From Chenopodium formosanum (Eukaryota; Streptophyta; Magnoliopsida; Caryophyllales; Amaranthaceae): a stretch of DNA of 64,000 nucleotides. Position 1 is the first letter of the stretch, and every line of letters begins with the position of its first letter. The stretch lies in assembly GCA_024500155.1 (NCBI GenBank), contig CM044877.1, positions 67,722,001-67,786,000 of the forward strand, given 5' to 3'. Below are positions 11,702-28,722 of the stretch, in pieces. Under the pieces are notes generated by a model. The model did no database searches. It was not told where the DNA came from and saw only the letters and a program-made list of their open reading frames with translations. The translations under genes and the position numbers were made by a program.

Positions 11702-12097
11702 GATATTATAATAATGTTGAGCTTATTTAACAATGGCTTGATTTATATTTAATTTTTTATTGGAAAACTTACTAACTATGCAATATTTATATAAAGCAAT
11801 GCAAATATAGAAAGAGGAGGATATACCATTAAAAAAATTAAGCCCTTTAAACGTATGGTTATGCATGGCTTTTGTATATACAAGCCATCATCATATTAAC
11901 AATAATATTACTAGCCTCTAATGGTTTGAATGCTTCTGTATCCACTCATCTATACAATAAATATAAGCCATCCGATCAATAAGCACATTTTTTTTGCTTA
12001 AAACAAAATTTCATATCCTAATTATATTTTACTCCACTTTTTCATCATTAATATATTTCATTACTTGATTCTCTCCATTGCATTCGCCATCCTAGAG
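11702..12097 (+). promoter_or_regulatory. upstream region of the GDSL gene
   Basis: This 396-bp AT-rich interval separates the Copia-1 LTR from the GDSL ATG. It contains a TATA-like AATATAAG near 11956, about 140 bp before the start codon, a TGCATG (RY-type) word near 11863, and a near-perfect palindrome at about 11866-11889 (ATGGCTT ... AAGCCAT around TGTATATACA). Whether any of these works is unknown. Confidence 0.3.
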
Positions 12098-18497
<6,400 letters not shown>

Positions 18498-18799
18498 TTA
18501 AAGAGGGTTTTGTAGTTAGCTAGTATTGTTAGCTTCTCTTGTGATTTTTTTTTTTTTTTTTTTTTGGACAATTAGATAGATGTTCGTTGCTTGAATCATT
18601 CCCAATAATCATAATCATTTGACGATTCATGGAGCAATTTTTGTAACTCGCAAACTTTTTTTCCTATGAACTATATCATAAATATAGGAAACAAATTTTC
18701 AAATAATGCTCTTTATAGCTGTTCTTACTTTGTTATTGATCAATATAGAGTTTCGAGATGACAAGTATAATCCGTTCAAAAAATTGATGACAAGTATAA
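18498..18799. other. GDSL downstream region
   Basis: AT-rich sequence follows the stop codon, with a 22-base poly(T) at about 18547-18566. It should contain the 3' UTR and polyadenylation site, but I cannot place a signal with confidence. Confidence 0.3.
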
Positions 18800-19364
18800 T
18801 CAGGGGCAGATCTATTAAGGTGCACAGTGAATCATGTGACTCACCAGCAAAAAAAAAATAAAAAAAATAAAAAAAACTAAGAGACCCCCTATTACAGATA
18901 GGCGGTCTCTTTGTTGCTTCTGTTTGGATTAGCCCACTGTCAGTTTTTTAAATATCAAAGAGACCGCCTATTAAAATATCAGATAGGTGGTATTTTTGTT
19001 GCTGCTATTGCCACCATGTCATTAGAGACTTGTTGTCTAGATAACAGGTGTCTTTTTATCAGCATTGAGCTAGAATAATTTTTTTGCGCTACTTTCATAT
19101 TTCATTAAAGAGACCTGTTATATTTAATAACATGTCTCTTAAGTTATCTAACTTTTTTTTTTTTTTTTAATAATTCTTGTTTTTAAGTAAAAAATCATAA
19201 AGTTTGTTTAATGTAATACTTTTATAGTATGTGTTTTTATATCCTATTTTTGGCTTGAAATCATTTTGGTGAAATATAATTTTTTTTATATATTTTTTGG
19301 ATTGAAACAAGTGATCAATTATTGATAGTGACTCATAAGTTCGAAAATCCTGGATCCGCCACTG
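18800..19364. mobile_element. hAT-like element, CAGGGGC...GCCACTG ends, four internal hairpins
   Basis: It begins CAGGGGCAGATCTA and ends TGGATCCGCCACTG, an inverted repeat flanked by 8-bp near-duplicates AGTATAAT (18792-18799) and AATATAAT (19365-19372). Between them are four hairpins at about 18884-18916, 18958-18996, 19022-19053 and 19104-19141, each opening AGAGAC and closing GTCTCT or GTCTTT. There is no transposase. Confidence 0.65.
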
Positions 19365-19479
19365 AATATAATAAATCTCTAACAATATCATATATCATGT
19401 AGCGTGTATTAAAAAACCAAAATTAAGATGTGCTCAACATCTATCTTCTAATCTGCAAAACAATAATATTTTTACATGT

Positions 19480-19643
19480 TGTTAGATTTCGGGAAAACTC
19501 CTCAAATTGGAGTGTGTACCATTGATCACTTTATATTATGTTACAAGCCTAACCCTAATCACGTTAGGAATCTAATAAGATAATTTTATACAAAATATAT
19601 ACAAATATATCCGACAAATATTATCTAGAAATAATATCTATCA
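19480..19643 (-). repeat. Copia-2 3' LTR (164 bp)
   Basis: On the minus strand it starts TGATAGATATTATTTCTAG after a G-rich polypurine tract (GGGGGTG) and ends CCCGAAATCTAACA. It shares its end and the CTCCAATTTGAGGAG block with its relatives. Confidence 0.85.
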
Positions 19644-22600
19644 CACCCCCACAATCGAAGCGGAAGGAGGTCGTATGCAGAGACTGGATCTGAAGTCTAA
19701 AAATAGCTCCCTCGATAAGCCCTTAGTGAAGATGTCTGCAAACTGATATCGTGATGAAACATGAAGAACTCAAACCTCACCCAACGCAAACTTTTCCCGA
19801 ACAAAGTGGATGTCCATTTCCACATGTTTGGTGCATTGGTGATGAACCGGGTTACTAGAAAGATAGATTGTGCTGACATTATCACAATAAACGATAGTAG
19901 CCTGCCGGAGGGGACAATGAAGCTCTATTAATAAATTACGAAGCCAACACGCTTTAGAAACCACGTTCGCAATGCCTCGATACTCCGCCTCTGCACTTGA
20001 TTTAGACAAAGTAGGTTGACGCTTTGCTGACCAGGAAACGAGGTTGTCCCCGAGAAAAAACAATAACCCGATGTGGAACGAGGGGTGTCGGGACAACCTC
20101 CCCAGTCAGCGTCAGTATAAGTAATCAAGCGAGTAGGAGCAGAAGGATATAAATGTAAATTGTGATCAATAGTACCCTAAATATAACGCAGAATGCGTTT
20201 TAACGCATCAAAATGCGGCTCTCTGGGATCGTGCATAAATAAACACACATGTTGTACCGCATAAGCAATATCTGGATGAGTAAAAGTAAGATACTGAAGT
20301 GCACCTGCAAGGCTACGATACAGAGTAGGATCCCGGAATGGAGAACCCGAATTAGCACTAAGTTTAGACTTAGTGTTGACTGGAGTGGCGACATGTTTAC
20401 AAGAACTCATACCTGCACACTCTAAGATTTCTTGAGCATATTTCTGCTGAGACAATAACATATAAGACGGTGTGCGAGTAACCCCAATTCCCAAAAAGTA
20501 ACTCAGTGGCCCTAGGTCTGACATAGGAAATTCTGTCTGCAAGCTAGAAATAATTCCCATGCGCAACCTGTCAGAAGAAGTGACTAGAATAATATCATCA
20601 ACATAAAGCAATAAATATGCCAAATCGTTCCCTTGCCGAAAAGTGAAAAGAGAAGTGTCACTCTTAGCAATGACGGACCCCAACTTGATCAAATAATTCG
20701 CAAAATGTTGGTACCAAGCCCGTGGGGCTTGTTTCAAACCATATAGAGCCTTGCGAAGGCGGTGGACATAGTCAGACTTTCTCCGATCATAGAAACCCGG
20801 AGAGGGTGATGCATATAAAATGTTTCCTGTAAGTCACCGTGCAGAAAAGCATTTTTAACATCTAACTGATGTATGGACCACTTTTTAGCCATAGCTAAAC
20901 TGAGTATTGTGCGAATAGTTGTCGGTTTGACGACCGGACTAAATGTCCCATCACAATCAACTCCAACTTCCTACGACCTGCCATCACATACAAGACGAGC
21001 TTTGTGCCTTTCAAGGTCACCATTAGACTTGTATTTATGCTTAAAAAGCCACATACAATTAACAATATTTTTCCCCCGAAGGCCGAGGTACCAAATCCCA
21101 AGTCTCTGTTTTTAATTAAAGCACTATATTCATCAAACATTGCGGCTTCCAATTATGGTATTGTAAGGCTTGTTTGTGATTTTTGGGTACTGGGGATTTA
21201 TGCTCAAAGGTCAAGTGTGCATATTTAGGATTTGGTTTTGTAATGCCGTGGCGTGACCTGGTTTGCATTTGGGGTGAAGAGAGTATTTGTGGTCTGGAAA
21301 TGAGAGATTGGCGGGCTGTAGGAGTGGTAGGACGTGGGCTAAGGGTAGGCTGGGCTGAGATGGGAGTGCACGACCTAGCTGAAGGGGAGCCCGTGAGAGA
21401 AGGCGGAGTCTGGGGTGATCCTCCAGGTGCTGGTTGGGTCGTTGGTGACCCCGCGCCTGTTGGGATTGGGCTGCTAGGAGCTGGTTGGGCCGTTGGGTTA
21501 CCAACGCCTAATGGTGTGGGGCCTGGAGATGGAGTAGCGTGGGATTGGGCTTGTGGGGATGACTTGGGCTGCTGCAAAAAGAAGTGGGTGAGCAGTAGTG
21601 GAGAGGTGTCATCGTAGCCTAAAAAATCATAATCCTTTAAGGAAAAATTCTCCAAGTTTTTTTAGGGAAAACAAGACTCGTTGAAGGTGACGTGTCTAGA
21701 AATAATAACTTTGCGGGTTTTAAGATCAAGACATTTGTAACCTCGGTGATTAAAGGGGTACCCTAGGAAAAGACAAGGAGTGGATCTAGGAGCAAGTTTA
21801 TTAGGAAATGTGGCCAAGAGATTTGGAAAACATAGACAACCAAAAACCCGTAGGTGATCATAGGATGGGTTTCTACAAAACAATGCTTGGGCCGGGGTCA
21901 TATGGTGAATAGATTTAGTTGGCAAAATATTGAGAAGGTAAATTGTCGTCTCAAGAGCATGTGACCAATATGACGGGGGTAAAAAAGCATGGAATAATAG
22001 AGTGCGTTTGACATTATTAATGGTTCGAATCATAGCTCAGCTTTCCCATTTTGAGAAGAGGTGTGAGGACAAGAAAATCTAAACACCAAACCATTATCTA
22101 GGCAAAACCTTTTGAAAAGGTCGTTGTCAAATTCGCGACCGTGGTCAATTTGGAAAGATTTGATGGGACGCTTAAATTGAGTTTGCACATATTGACGGAA
22201 GTGTATGAAACTTTGGAAAGCTTGAGATTTATAAGCAAGAGGGATAGCCCACACATAATGAGTAAAATCATCAAGAAGAACCAAATAATATTTATGACCA
22301 TTAATGCTCCGAATAGGAGAAGTCCACAAATTAGTATAAAAAATGTCAAAAGCAGAAGAAGTATTATTATTCGAATCGTAAAAAGGAAGTCTAACATGTT
22401 TTCCTATTTGACATGAATTGCAAAAAGAGGGGTTGTGCTCCTTATTACAAGAAATAAAATTATTGCTCCTAAGAAATTTTAAAGAAGAGTCCCCGGGATA
22501 TCCTAGACGATCATGCCAAGGGGTATTAGCGGTGAGAGATGTGGCTAGACAAGTGCTTGGAGTGTTTGTGGTGACTGGATAAAGCTCCCCGACACTATTG

Positions 22601-23142
22601 CATCTCGTTATTTTCAAATATCCTTCATAGAAAAACCATTAGGGTCAAATTCAATAGACACAGAATTATCAGAAGTAAATTTACGCATAGAAATAAGGTT
22701 TTTGATAATTTGAGGTGCAAGAAGGACATTGTTGAGCCTAAGGGAATTATTTGGAAGGGTTGTGTGACCATAACCAATAATTGGAATGCGATGACCATTA
22801 CCTACTAAAATATGATTATTAATTAGTGCTTAAATTAAAAAGGGGAAGGAGTGTACCGACATTATTCGTCATAAAAGAGGTTGCACGCGAGTCCATTTAC
22901 CATCCATTTTCTGAAGTTGAAAGACTCATTGATGAGTATGCACTGCCTAATTCCGTTGGCGTCATCGGCGGGCCATAGTTAACTGGCCCCATGGAGTAGG
23001 CCTGCATAGGGGGCGGCTTAGGACAGGCCTGGGCTGATGTGGCCTTGCTGTAGGAAAGGGCGCTGGAGGTACAGCCCAAGCTTGCTGGTTCTGCCAAGCC
23101 TGCTGAGCATTGGGCCACTGCTGTTGGGCCCAAGGCTGCCCA
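19644..23142 (-). pseudogene. Copia-2 truncated gag and pol pseudogene
   Basis: The frame opens in late Gag (QPWAQQQWPNAQQAWQ; MTPTELGSAYSSMSLS). Protease reads NGW-stop-MDSRATSFM: a TAA replaces the Tyr codon and the active-site Gly is Arg, so it is inactive. Integrase is long and readable (WHDRLGYPGDSS, CNSCQIGKHVRLPFY, DHGREFDND, HTSSQNGKAEL then a stop). A Pro/Ser-rich linker follows at about 21200-21600, then reverse transcriptase with an intact YVDDIIL (about 20610). RNase H reads YTDADWGGCPDTPRSTSGYC and, after a frameshift near 20055, KSSAEAEYRGIAN. Confidence 0.9.
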
Positions 23143-23198
23143 ATAAGATAATTATACAAATATATCCGACAAATATTATCTAAAAATAATATCTATCA
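23143..23198 (-). repeat. Copia-2 5' LTR stub
   Basis: The first 56 or so bases of the LTR (TGATAGATATTATTTTTAG ... TTATCTTATT) join directly to gag coding sequence. The last shared word before the join is TTATCTTATT. Confidence 0.8.
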
Positions 23199-23203
23199 CA
23201 TGT

Positions 23204-24003
23204 AAACTCATGGAACTTAGGATCGGAGGCATATTACGAAAAATATATTTCAAAGATTTTAAAATATTTAGTACAAACAACTTTAAGGGGATTAACAACA
23301 AATAGAGAGTACTAGTAGCAGAGTATTGGATAATCAATAGAAAAATATATGTAAATTTTACAAAATTAAAATATTGTATGTAGCTTCACTAACTAAATAT
23401 TGGTTACAACTAGCAACAAAAGAAAACAAATTATAATCTAGTGATAAAACTAACTACCCTTCCTTACAATGTGTGACTGTGTGTTGTTGTCATACACACA
23501 GATAAATATTGAAAATATCTGTATTGAGGATACATTTTGGGAAATAATAGGATATATTTTGTTTTTGACAAATTAGGTTACGGTCTTGTGAGAAGTCGTT
23601 CCTAATTTTCCCTGTATTTTATGGCTAGAATATATTTTAATTAGCTTTTGTTAGTTTCCTAATTCTTTTTTTTTTTTTTTTTTTTTAGAGAGCCACAAGG
23701 GCGGGGAATGAGAATCGATCCTAAGATCTCTTGGAATCGGGAGGGGAGCTCTAACCACTTGAGCTATCTCTCACTCTCAGTTTCCTAATTCTATCTAATT
23801 AGGGTAAACTTGTATTATATATTTTCCATGGCATCAATAATGAGAATCAAGCTATTATGTTAATTCAATTTAGAAAATTGTTATCGTATTCAATTCTATC
23901 CCCCTTCTCTTCCTTGAGTACTAGCTGCACTTTCAACATCACTGTCCAACCATTGTTCCTGGTCAAAGATAGCCTTGGTTCATTCCACATGTATAAGCTA
24001 CTA
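23204..24003. other. non-genic stretch, possible old LTR at about 23520-23900 split by a SINE
   Basis: Outside the SINE I see no coding sequence. The segment TTATATATTTTCCATGGCATCAATAATGA looks like the promoter end of an LTR, with TATA followed by an ATAA-rich end. No partner or primer site was found. Confidence 0.3.
23667..23778 (-). mobile_element. tRNA-derived SINE (family A), 14-bp perfect TSD
   Basis: The minus strand starts at GAGTGAGAGATAGCTCAAG (A box TAGCTCAAGTGG). It continues through GATTCCAAGAGATCTTAGG and B-box-like GGATCGATTCTC to CCCGCCCTTGTGGCTCTCT and a poly(A) tail of about 22. AGTTTCCTAATTCT flanks it on both sides (23653-23666, 23779-23792). Pol III boxes, an A tail and a long TSD together are diagnostic of a SINE. 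Confidence 0.85.
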
Positions 24004-24241
24004 CTCCCTCCATCCGGAAGTCCCACAATATATTTTCTATTTTCCTATTTTGGAGACCCAAAATATTGTTTATGTTTCCATATTTTTTATAATAATATAT
24101 AAAGATCATTATACCCCAATTTTTTAAAAACTTTATTCCTATTACTTTCTAAATTACCCATGAATCTTGCACATGCCTTGTATTTTTTGCAATTTTTCTC
24201 ACAAACTTTTGCCTATTGAAAACTTGTCTAAAAGGTACTTA

Positions 24242-25216
24242 CTACCTCCGTTTTATAAAATCTACAACAAAGGGCCTTGCACCGTTCCCAAGGCAAAATT
24301 TCTTAAGCAAAGATTAATAAACAAAAGGGCATGTGATTAATTGGATGAGAGAAAATAACCGCACCACAACCACCCAAAACACAACCAGCGCACCACCACC
24401 AGACCACTGCACCAAACCACCAACACCACCAGACCACCAACACCACAACCAGACCACCAACACCACCAGACCACCAACACACGAAGCCCCACCTCACCAG
24501 CACCAATCACCTCGCACAACCACCCAAAACTCATCCAACCAACTCGCACCTCCACCAACAACCCACCTAACCACCAACAAATCAAGACCCCAACTCACCA
24601 CCAAAGAACCAAAACCCCCACTTACCACCACCAACGAACCCACCCAACCAAATTGCAGACCCCCAAATTGCAACCTAATCGCAGACCCCCAAATCGCAGA
24701 CCTCCAAATCGCAACCTAATCGCATGCCCCCAAATCGCAAGACACCCAAATCACAGACCTCCAAATCGCCGCGATTTGGCAGAGTGACGTGAAAGGTCGG
24801 GGTGAACGATGACAACTTTGAACGGGAAAATAGAGGCAGCGGTTTCGTGGTGGTGGTGGTTTTGTGGTTGTGAGTGATGAGAGGGAATTGATCTAAGTGG
24901 TGGTGTCTTGCAGTTAGTGGTGGTGTCGTGCTGTTGGTGGTGGTTCATAGGGAAAAGAGAGAAAAAATGGTGATGTTGGTGGTGGATGTGGTTGTGAGGG
25001 TGGAGAGAGAATGTGGGTTAGGGTTTTAATTAAGGATAAGTTAATTTGGGTTAAAGAATTAATATGTTATTTATTGTAGTTAAGTAAAATTTAGTAAGGG
25101 TATGGTGGTAATTTTACACAAAAAAATTTACTAAAAGGGGAAACTTTTGGTTTGTTACACATAATGTGTATTTTCTATTTTAGGAAATTGTTGCAAATTT
25201 TATGAAACGGAGGTAG
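24242..25216. mobile_element. Stowaway/mariner-like element with a CA-rich and a TG-rich half
   Basis: The ends CTACCTCCGTTTTATAAAAT and ATTTTATGAAACGGAGGTAG are nearly perfect inverted repeats with TA on each side. The left half is packed with ACCACCA/CAACCACC words, the right half with GGTGGTGG/TGTGGTTG words, so the two halves are loosely complementary. Pro/Thr-rich open frames in it are composition artefacts. Length is 975 bp. Confidence 0.75.
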
Positions 25217-25218
25217 TA

Positions 25219-25679
25219 TATGTTTACCTTTTTGTGAAAAAAGGCCTTATACGATCAAAGTGGTGAAAAATGTCCTTATAAGTTACTTTTGTTGTGAGGA
25301 GGGACCTTGACATCGGAATATGACCGTTGACTTTACTTTTCCAGTATTGACCATCATGTAATATGCGCGTGATGTTTTAAAAATGTCTTTTCCTTCTTTT
25401 TTTTCTCTTGGTTTTAAGGAAAGAGAAGGGATTTCGAGAGAAAATTTGGGGATAATAAGAGAGAAAATGTGAAGCATGGAAATAAAAATGAACGAAATGG
25501 CCTTTTGAAAACATCACGTGCCACGTACGCGAGTGATGGTCAACACCGAAAAAGTAAAGTCAATACCTCAATGGCCATATTCCGATGTAAAGGTCCCTCC
25601 TCACAACAAAAGTGACTTATAAGGCCTTTTTTCACCACTTTGAATATATAAGGTCCTTCTTCACAAAAAAGTGAACATA
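25219..25679. mobile_element. MITE with about 180-bp terminal inverted repeats
   Basis: The ends TATGTTTACCTTTTTGTGAA and TTCACAAAAAAGTGAACATA begin two arms that mirror each other through AAGTGGTGAAAAA, CTTTTGTTGTGAGGAGGGAC, CATCGGAATATG and GTTGACTTTACTTTT to CATCACG near the centre. TA flanks both sides. It abuts the preceding element with only a TA between them. Confidence 0.75.
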
Positions 25680-25816
25680 TAAGTACCTTTCTAACAAATT
25701 TATCTTTGTCTAATTGTACTTTTCACTTTTTTAATGTATTGTATCTTTTTCTCCTCGCATTTCTTAAATACCATGAAAAACACAAACATGAACTATATAA
25801 TGGGATGAAGGGAGTA

Positions 25817-26165
25817 TTTATTTACTTACTAGAAGGTAATTCATGCACAAATTTAATTTGCTCGGTTAAGTTATATTTCCATGATTGCTTGCTCTCGTGA
25901 CATGCTGATATGTATTAATCAAGATATTTAATTACCATGCCAAGACACCCTAGTTTATGTATATTGATAGTAAGCATAGACTTTTCATCAAGGATCCTAT
26001 ACCCATCATTGACTCATTCAGGCTTTATATATATCCTTGAATCATGTGTTAATTAACTTTTTCAATCTGGCTATTGTGTTAGCTAGATAAGATGTCATCA
26101 TCGTTGTTCTAACTTTAGCATTTTTACCTTCTCCTAGCCTACATAATCTCACTGTTGTTGTTAAC
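25817..26165. other. AT-rich spacer, no gene seen
   Basis: I see no repeat structure or coding potential between the MITE nest and the small retroposed insertion. Confidence 0.4.
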
Positions 26166-26183
26166 AAAGCATTTGGTCAACAT

Positions 26184-26211
26184 TTGCTTCAAAAAAAAAA
26201 AAAAAAAAAAA
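26184..26211. mobile_element. minimal retroposed insertion: 7 nt plus poly(A), 18-bp TSD
   Basis: AAAGCATTTGGTCAACAT occurs perfectly at 26166-26183 and 26212-26229. Between the copies are only TTGCTTC and an A run. This is the footprint of target-primed reverse transcription that stopped almost immediately after the tail. Confidence 0.8.
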
Positions 26212-26313
26212 AAAGCATTTGGTCAACATCTATTTAAAAAGACATGTTAGAAAAAAAGGTAACAATTACCTTCCAGTATTGTTAGAATTGAATTAGCCTA
26301 ATTTTGTTCATTC

Positions 26314-26331
26314 TTTTTTTTTTTTTTTTTT

Positions 26332-26363
<32 letters not shown>

Positions 26364-27515
26364 GTGGAGCCCACACAGCCCATCTTAGGAGGAAACTATG
26401 GGTGGGAATGCCCAGGGATGTGCTCGATCCCGGGTCGAGGCCATGGAATGTGAGTAGGAATGACAACGGATTAGATTCGGGTCGGATGGAGCTTCACCCG
26501 CATCCACCCGAATTTACCATCCGCTCTACCCGATCCACCCGTCACCCGCAAAACTCATCACCCGCATCCGATCCATCCGTCATCCACGGGTGAAACGGGT
26601 GGATCGGATGCTTAACGGGTGATAATTACAATGTTTTAAAAAAATCATAATTATCAAATATTATAGCACTAATAATCACAATTCAAAATCATAATTACAA
26701 CGGTTAAAAAAATCATAATTACAACAATAATTAGAATACAAAATCATGAACAAAATATATTTCTTCATATAATCCTAACATTATTCTTTAGCCAACAAAA
26801 CTTACATCCTAAGTTCCTAACCTTTTCCCTTTTTTGAATTTAAATTAGGATAAAGAAAACTCAGAAATTTGAACAAAGACAGGGTTTATTAAAAAATTAT
26901 CTTAAGTAAAAGAAATTAGAGGGAGGTTATGAGGAGTGGCGCCACTTGCCAGTGAGGAGTGTCCCAAACTCGCCGGTGAGGACGGAGGAATGTGGAGGTA
27001 TATGGTTTTAATGGAGTATCAGTGAGGACAGAGTGAGTTTCAGTGGAGTTTCAGAGAGGAGAGATTGTGAGGGACTGAATGAGAGTGAGTTTTAGTAAGA
27101 GAGATGGAGAGGGTGGCGTTAAGACACAGTGAGCATTTGGGATTTTGGGTTAGGGTTTTTAAAATTAGGGGGAACCTTTATATTTTTTTAAAATAAAAAT
27201 TGATAATCTTAAAAATAATCTGAAATATATAAACATTGTATATATTATTGAATATAAGATTTTAAAATATTTGAAAAAAAAATTTATTTATATATATATT
27301 CGGGTGGATTCGGGTGATAAATGGATGATGGATCGGGTGACGGGTGAAACGGAGCCCCACCCGAATCCGATCCGATCCGTCACCCTCCCTTCATCCGTTT
27401 AACGCGGATTTTCGTCCATTTATTTATATCGGGTGGATCGGATTTACGGATATCCATTTAGAATTGCTATCCCTAAATGTGAGTGTAGCTCCACTGAGCT
27501 ATTCACTCACTGCAC
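26314..27515 (-). mobile_element. tRNA-derived SINE (family B) split by a hAT-like element
   Basis: Two parts, 27484-27515 and 26314-26454 (about 173 bp together), rejoin when the hAT-like element and one TSD copy are removed. The minus strand starts GTGCAGTGAGTGAATAGCTC. A box: TAGCTCAGTGG; B-box-like: GGGATCGAGC. It ends in a C run of about 22 and then a poly(A) of about 28. GTTCATTC flanks the whole (26306-26313, 27516-27523). It differs from family A in sequence and tail. Confidence 0.75.
26455..27475. mobile_element. hAT-like non-autonomous element, 8-bp TSD, CGGGTGGATC repeats
   Basis: It begins TAGGAATGACAACGGA and ends TTGCTATCCCTA, with a perfect 8-bp duplication AATGTGAG (26447-26454, 27476-27483). 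Both subterminal regions are dense in CACCCGNATCC / CGGGTGGATCGG words in opposing orientation. The centre is AT-rich. No transposase frame exists in its 1021 bp. Confidence 0.8.
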
Positions 27516-27523
27516 GTTCATTC

Positions 27524-28272
27524 CTAATGTAGCATTGAAGTTTTCAACCAATTTTTTTGACAATGGATATGATCGCCTTATATATATATACTGCATGTTG
27601 ATTGAGGTCCAACCTTGGTAAGGAAGTGGAAATGAAGGAAAGTTATGCATTTGTAAATACATAATATTGATTAAAATATTTTAAAAACACATGTTAGAGA
27701 GAGAAAAGAGGAGAGATAGGAAGAGAGAGGTCTGTAGGTGGACCCCACCTATTTTTTGATCGGATTGTATCACGTGATGGGGGACTACATGTTGATTGTT
27801 CCACTGAAAGTTTATATGGTACAATTGAATCCTCAGTTGTACTATTTATGCATAAATTTTGTACAACTGAATGCATATATAATACCATTATGTGTATATA
27901 TAGTATCACTATATATTAAGATGTTGTCGTAAAAAAAAAAAAAATAGATTATATATATATACCATTTGATCATCCAATGATACTAGAATATGCATTCGTT
28001 TGTACATATGTATAATAACATGAATACCCCTTGTCATGCATTATTTTTACATGCCTAACATTCCTCCCTTTAAAATCCCTCCAACCTTTGTAAGCGAGAT
28101 AAGTGAACTTTGTGTGAATCAAAGTAAAAATGAAAAAAAAGGATTTCTCGTAACCTTAAAAATGCAACTTTTAAGTTTTCATAAATTCATTCCTTTATTA
28201 GTCTGATTTTATAAAATTAATTCAAAAGTAATTTGGTTGATTTACGTGGAATATAATTTAATTAGCTCTATA
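27524..28272. other. AT-rich non-genic stretch
   Basis: No gene or transposon boundary was found. A small imperfect hairpin (GTACAATTGA ... TCAGTTGTAC, about 27819-27842) and a CACGTG word near 27771 are the only notable items. Confidence 0.4.
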
Positions 28273-28638
28273 CTAGGTTAGTTCCCATGTCATGCACGGT
28301 AATTTTAACAACCAATATCATTATAATTAGTGTTTTTTTTAAAAAAAATATCTTAAAATATAGCTGACAAATTTTGATCAAAATAAAGGATTATGAAAGA
28401 TTTGTTATTAGATATGAAATGATGTATATAATGGTCGATATGTTATAAAAATATGACAATTGTGAAATATTATTTTAAGATTGAAATAAATGTATGAAAA
28501 ATAAATTTTATTGGTTAGAGTAAGACAAATTTGTATTATTAGTTCATAGGAAGATTTGTAAAATAGATTATTTTGGATAATTTTTATTCTATAAGAAGCA
28601 TTAGAATAAAGAAAGAAAAATATTGAGAATGTGGAAGA

Positions 28639-28722
<84 letters not shown>

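Larger units (their letters stand above)
19480..23198 (-). mobile_element. Copia-2: internally deleted short-LTR copia element, perfect 5-bp TSD
   Basis: It is bounded by CATGT on both sides (19475-19479 and 23199-23203). The 3' LTR is complete (19480-19643). At the 5' end only about 56 bp of LTR remain and run straight into the end of gag, so the rest of the LTR, the primer site and most of gag are deleted. Because the TSD is perfect and the outer ends are intact, the deletion happened after insertion. It belongs to the same group as Copia-1. Confidence 0.85.
24004..25814. mobile_element. outer Stowaway-like foldback element carrying two nested MITEs
   Basis: The ends CTCCCTCCATCC and GGATGAAGGGAG are flanked by TA (24002-24003, 25815-25816). 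The arms remain partly palindromic around the insertions: AAAGGTACTTA ends the left arm and TAAGTACCTTT begins the right arm. Without the nested DNA it would be about 370 bp. Confidence 0.7.

Noticed and set aside
21183..21617. 144-codon plus-strand frame rich in Gly and Val
   Set aside because: It is the antisense of the Pro/Ser-rich linker in Copia-2 pol.
24333..24719. 128-codon Pro/Thr/His-rich frame (plus) and Trp/Val/Gly-rich frames (minus)
   Set aside because: They lie in the CA-rich half of a MITE; low complexity explains them.
24004..25814. CRISPR-like or other spaced direct-repeat array
   Set aside because: All repeats in the window are inverted terminal repeats, LTRs or simple repeats; no regular repeat-spacer pattern occurs, and the DNA is eukaryotic.
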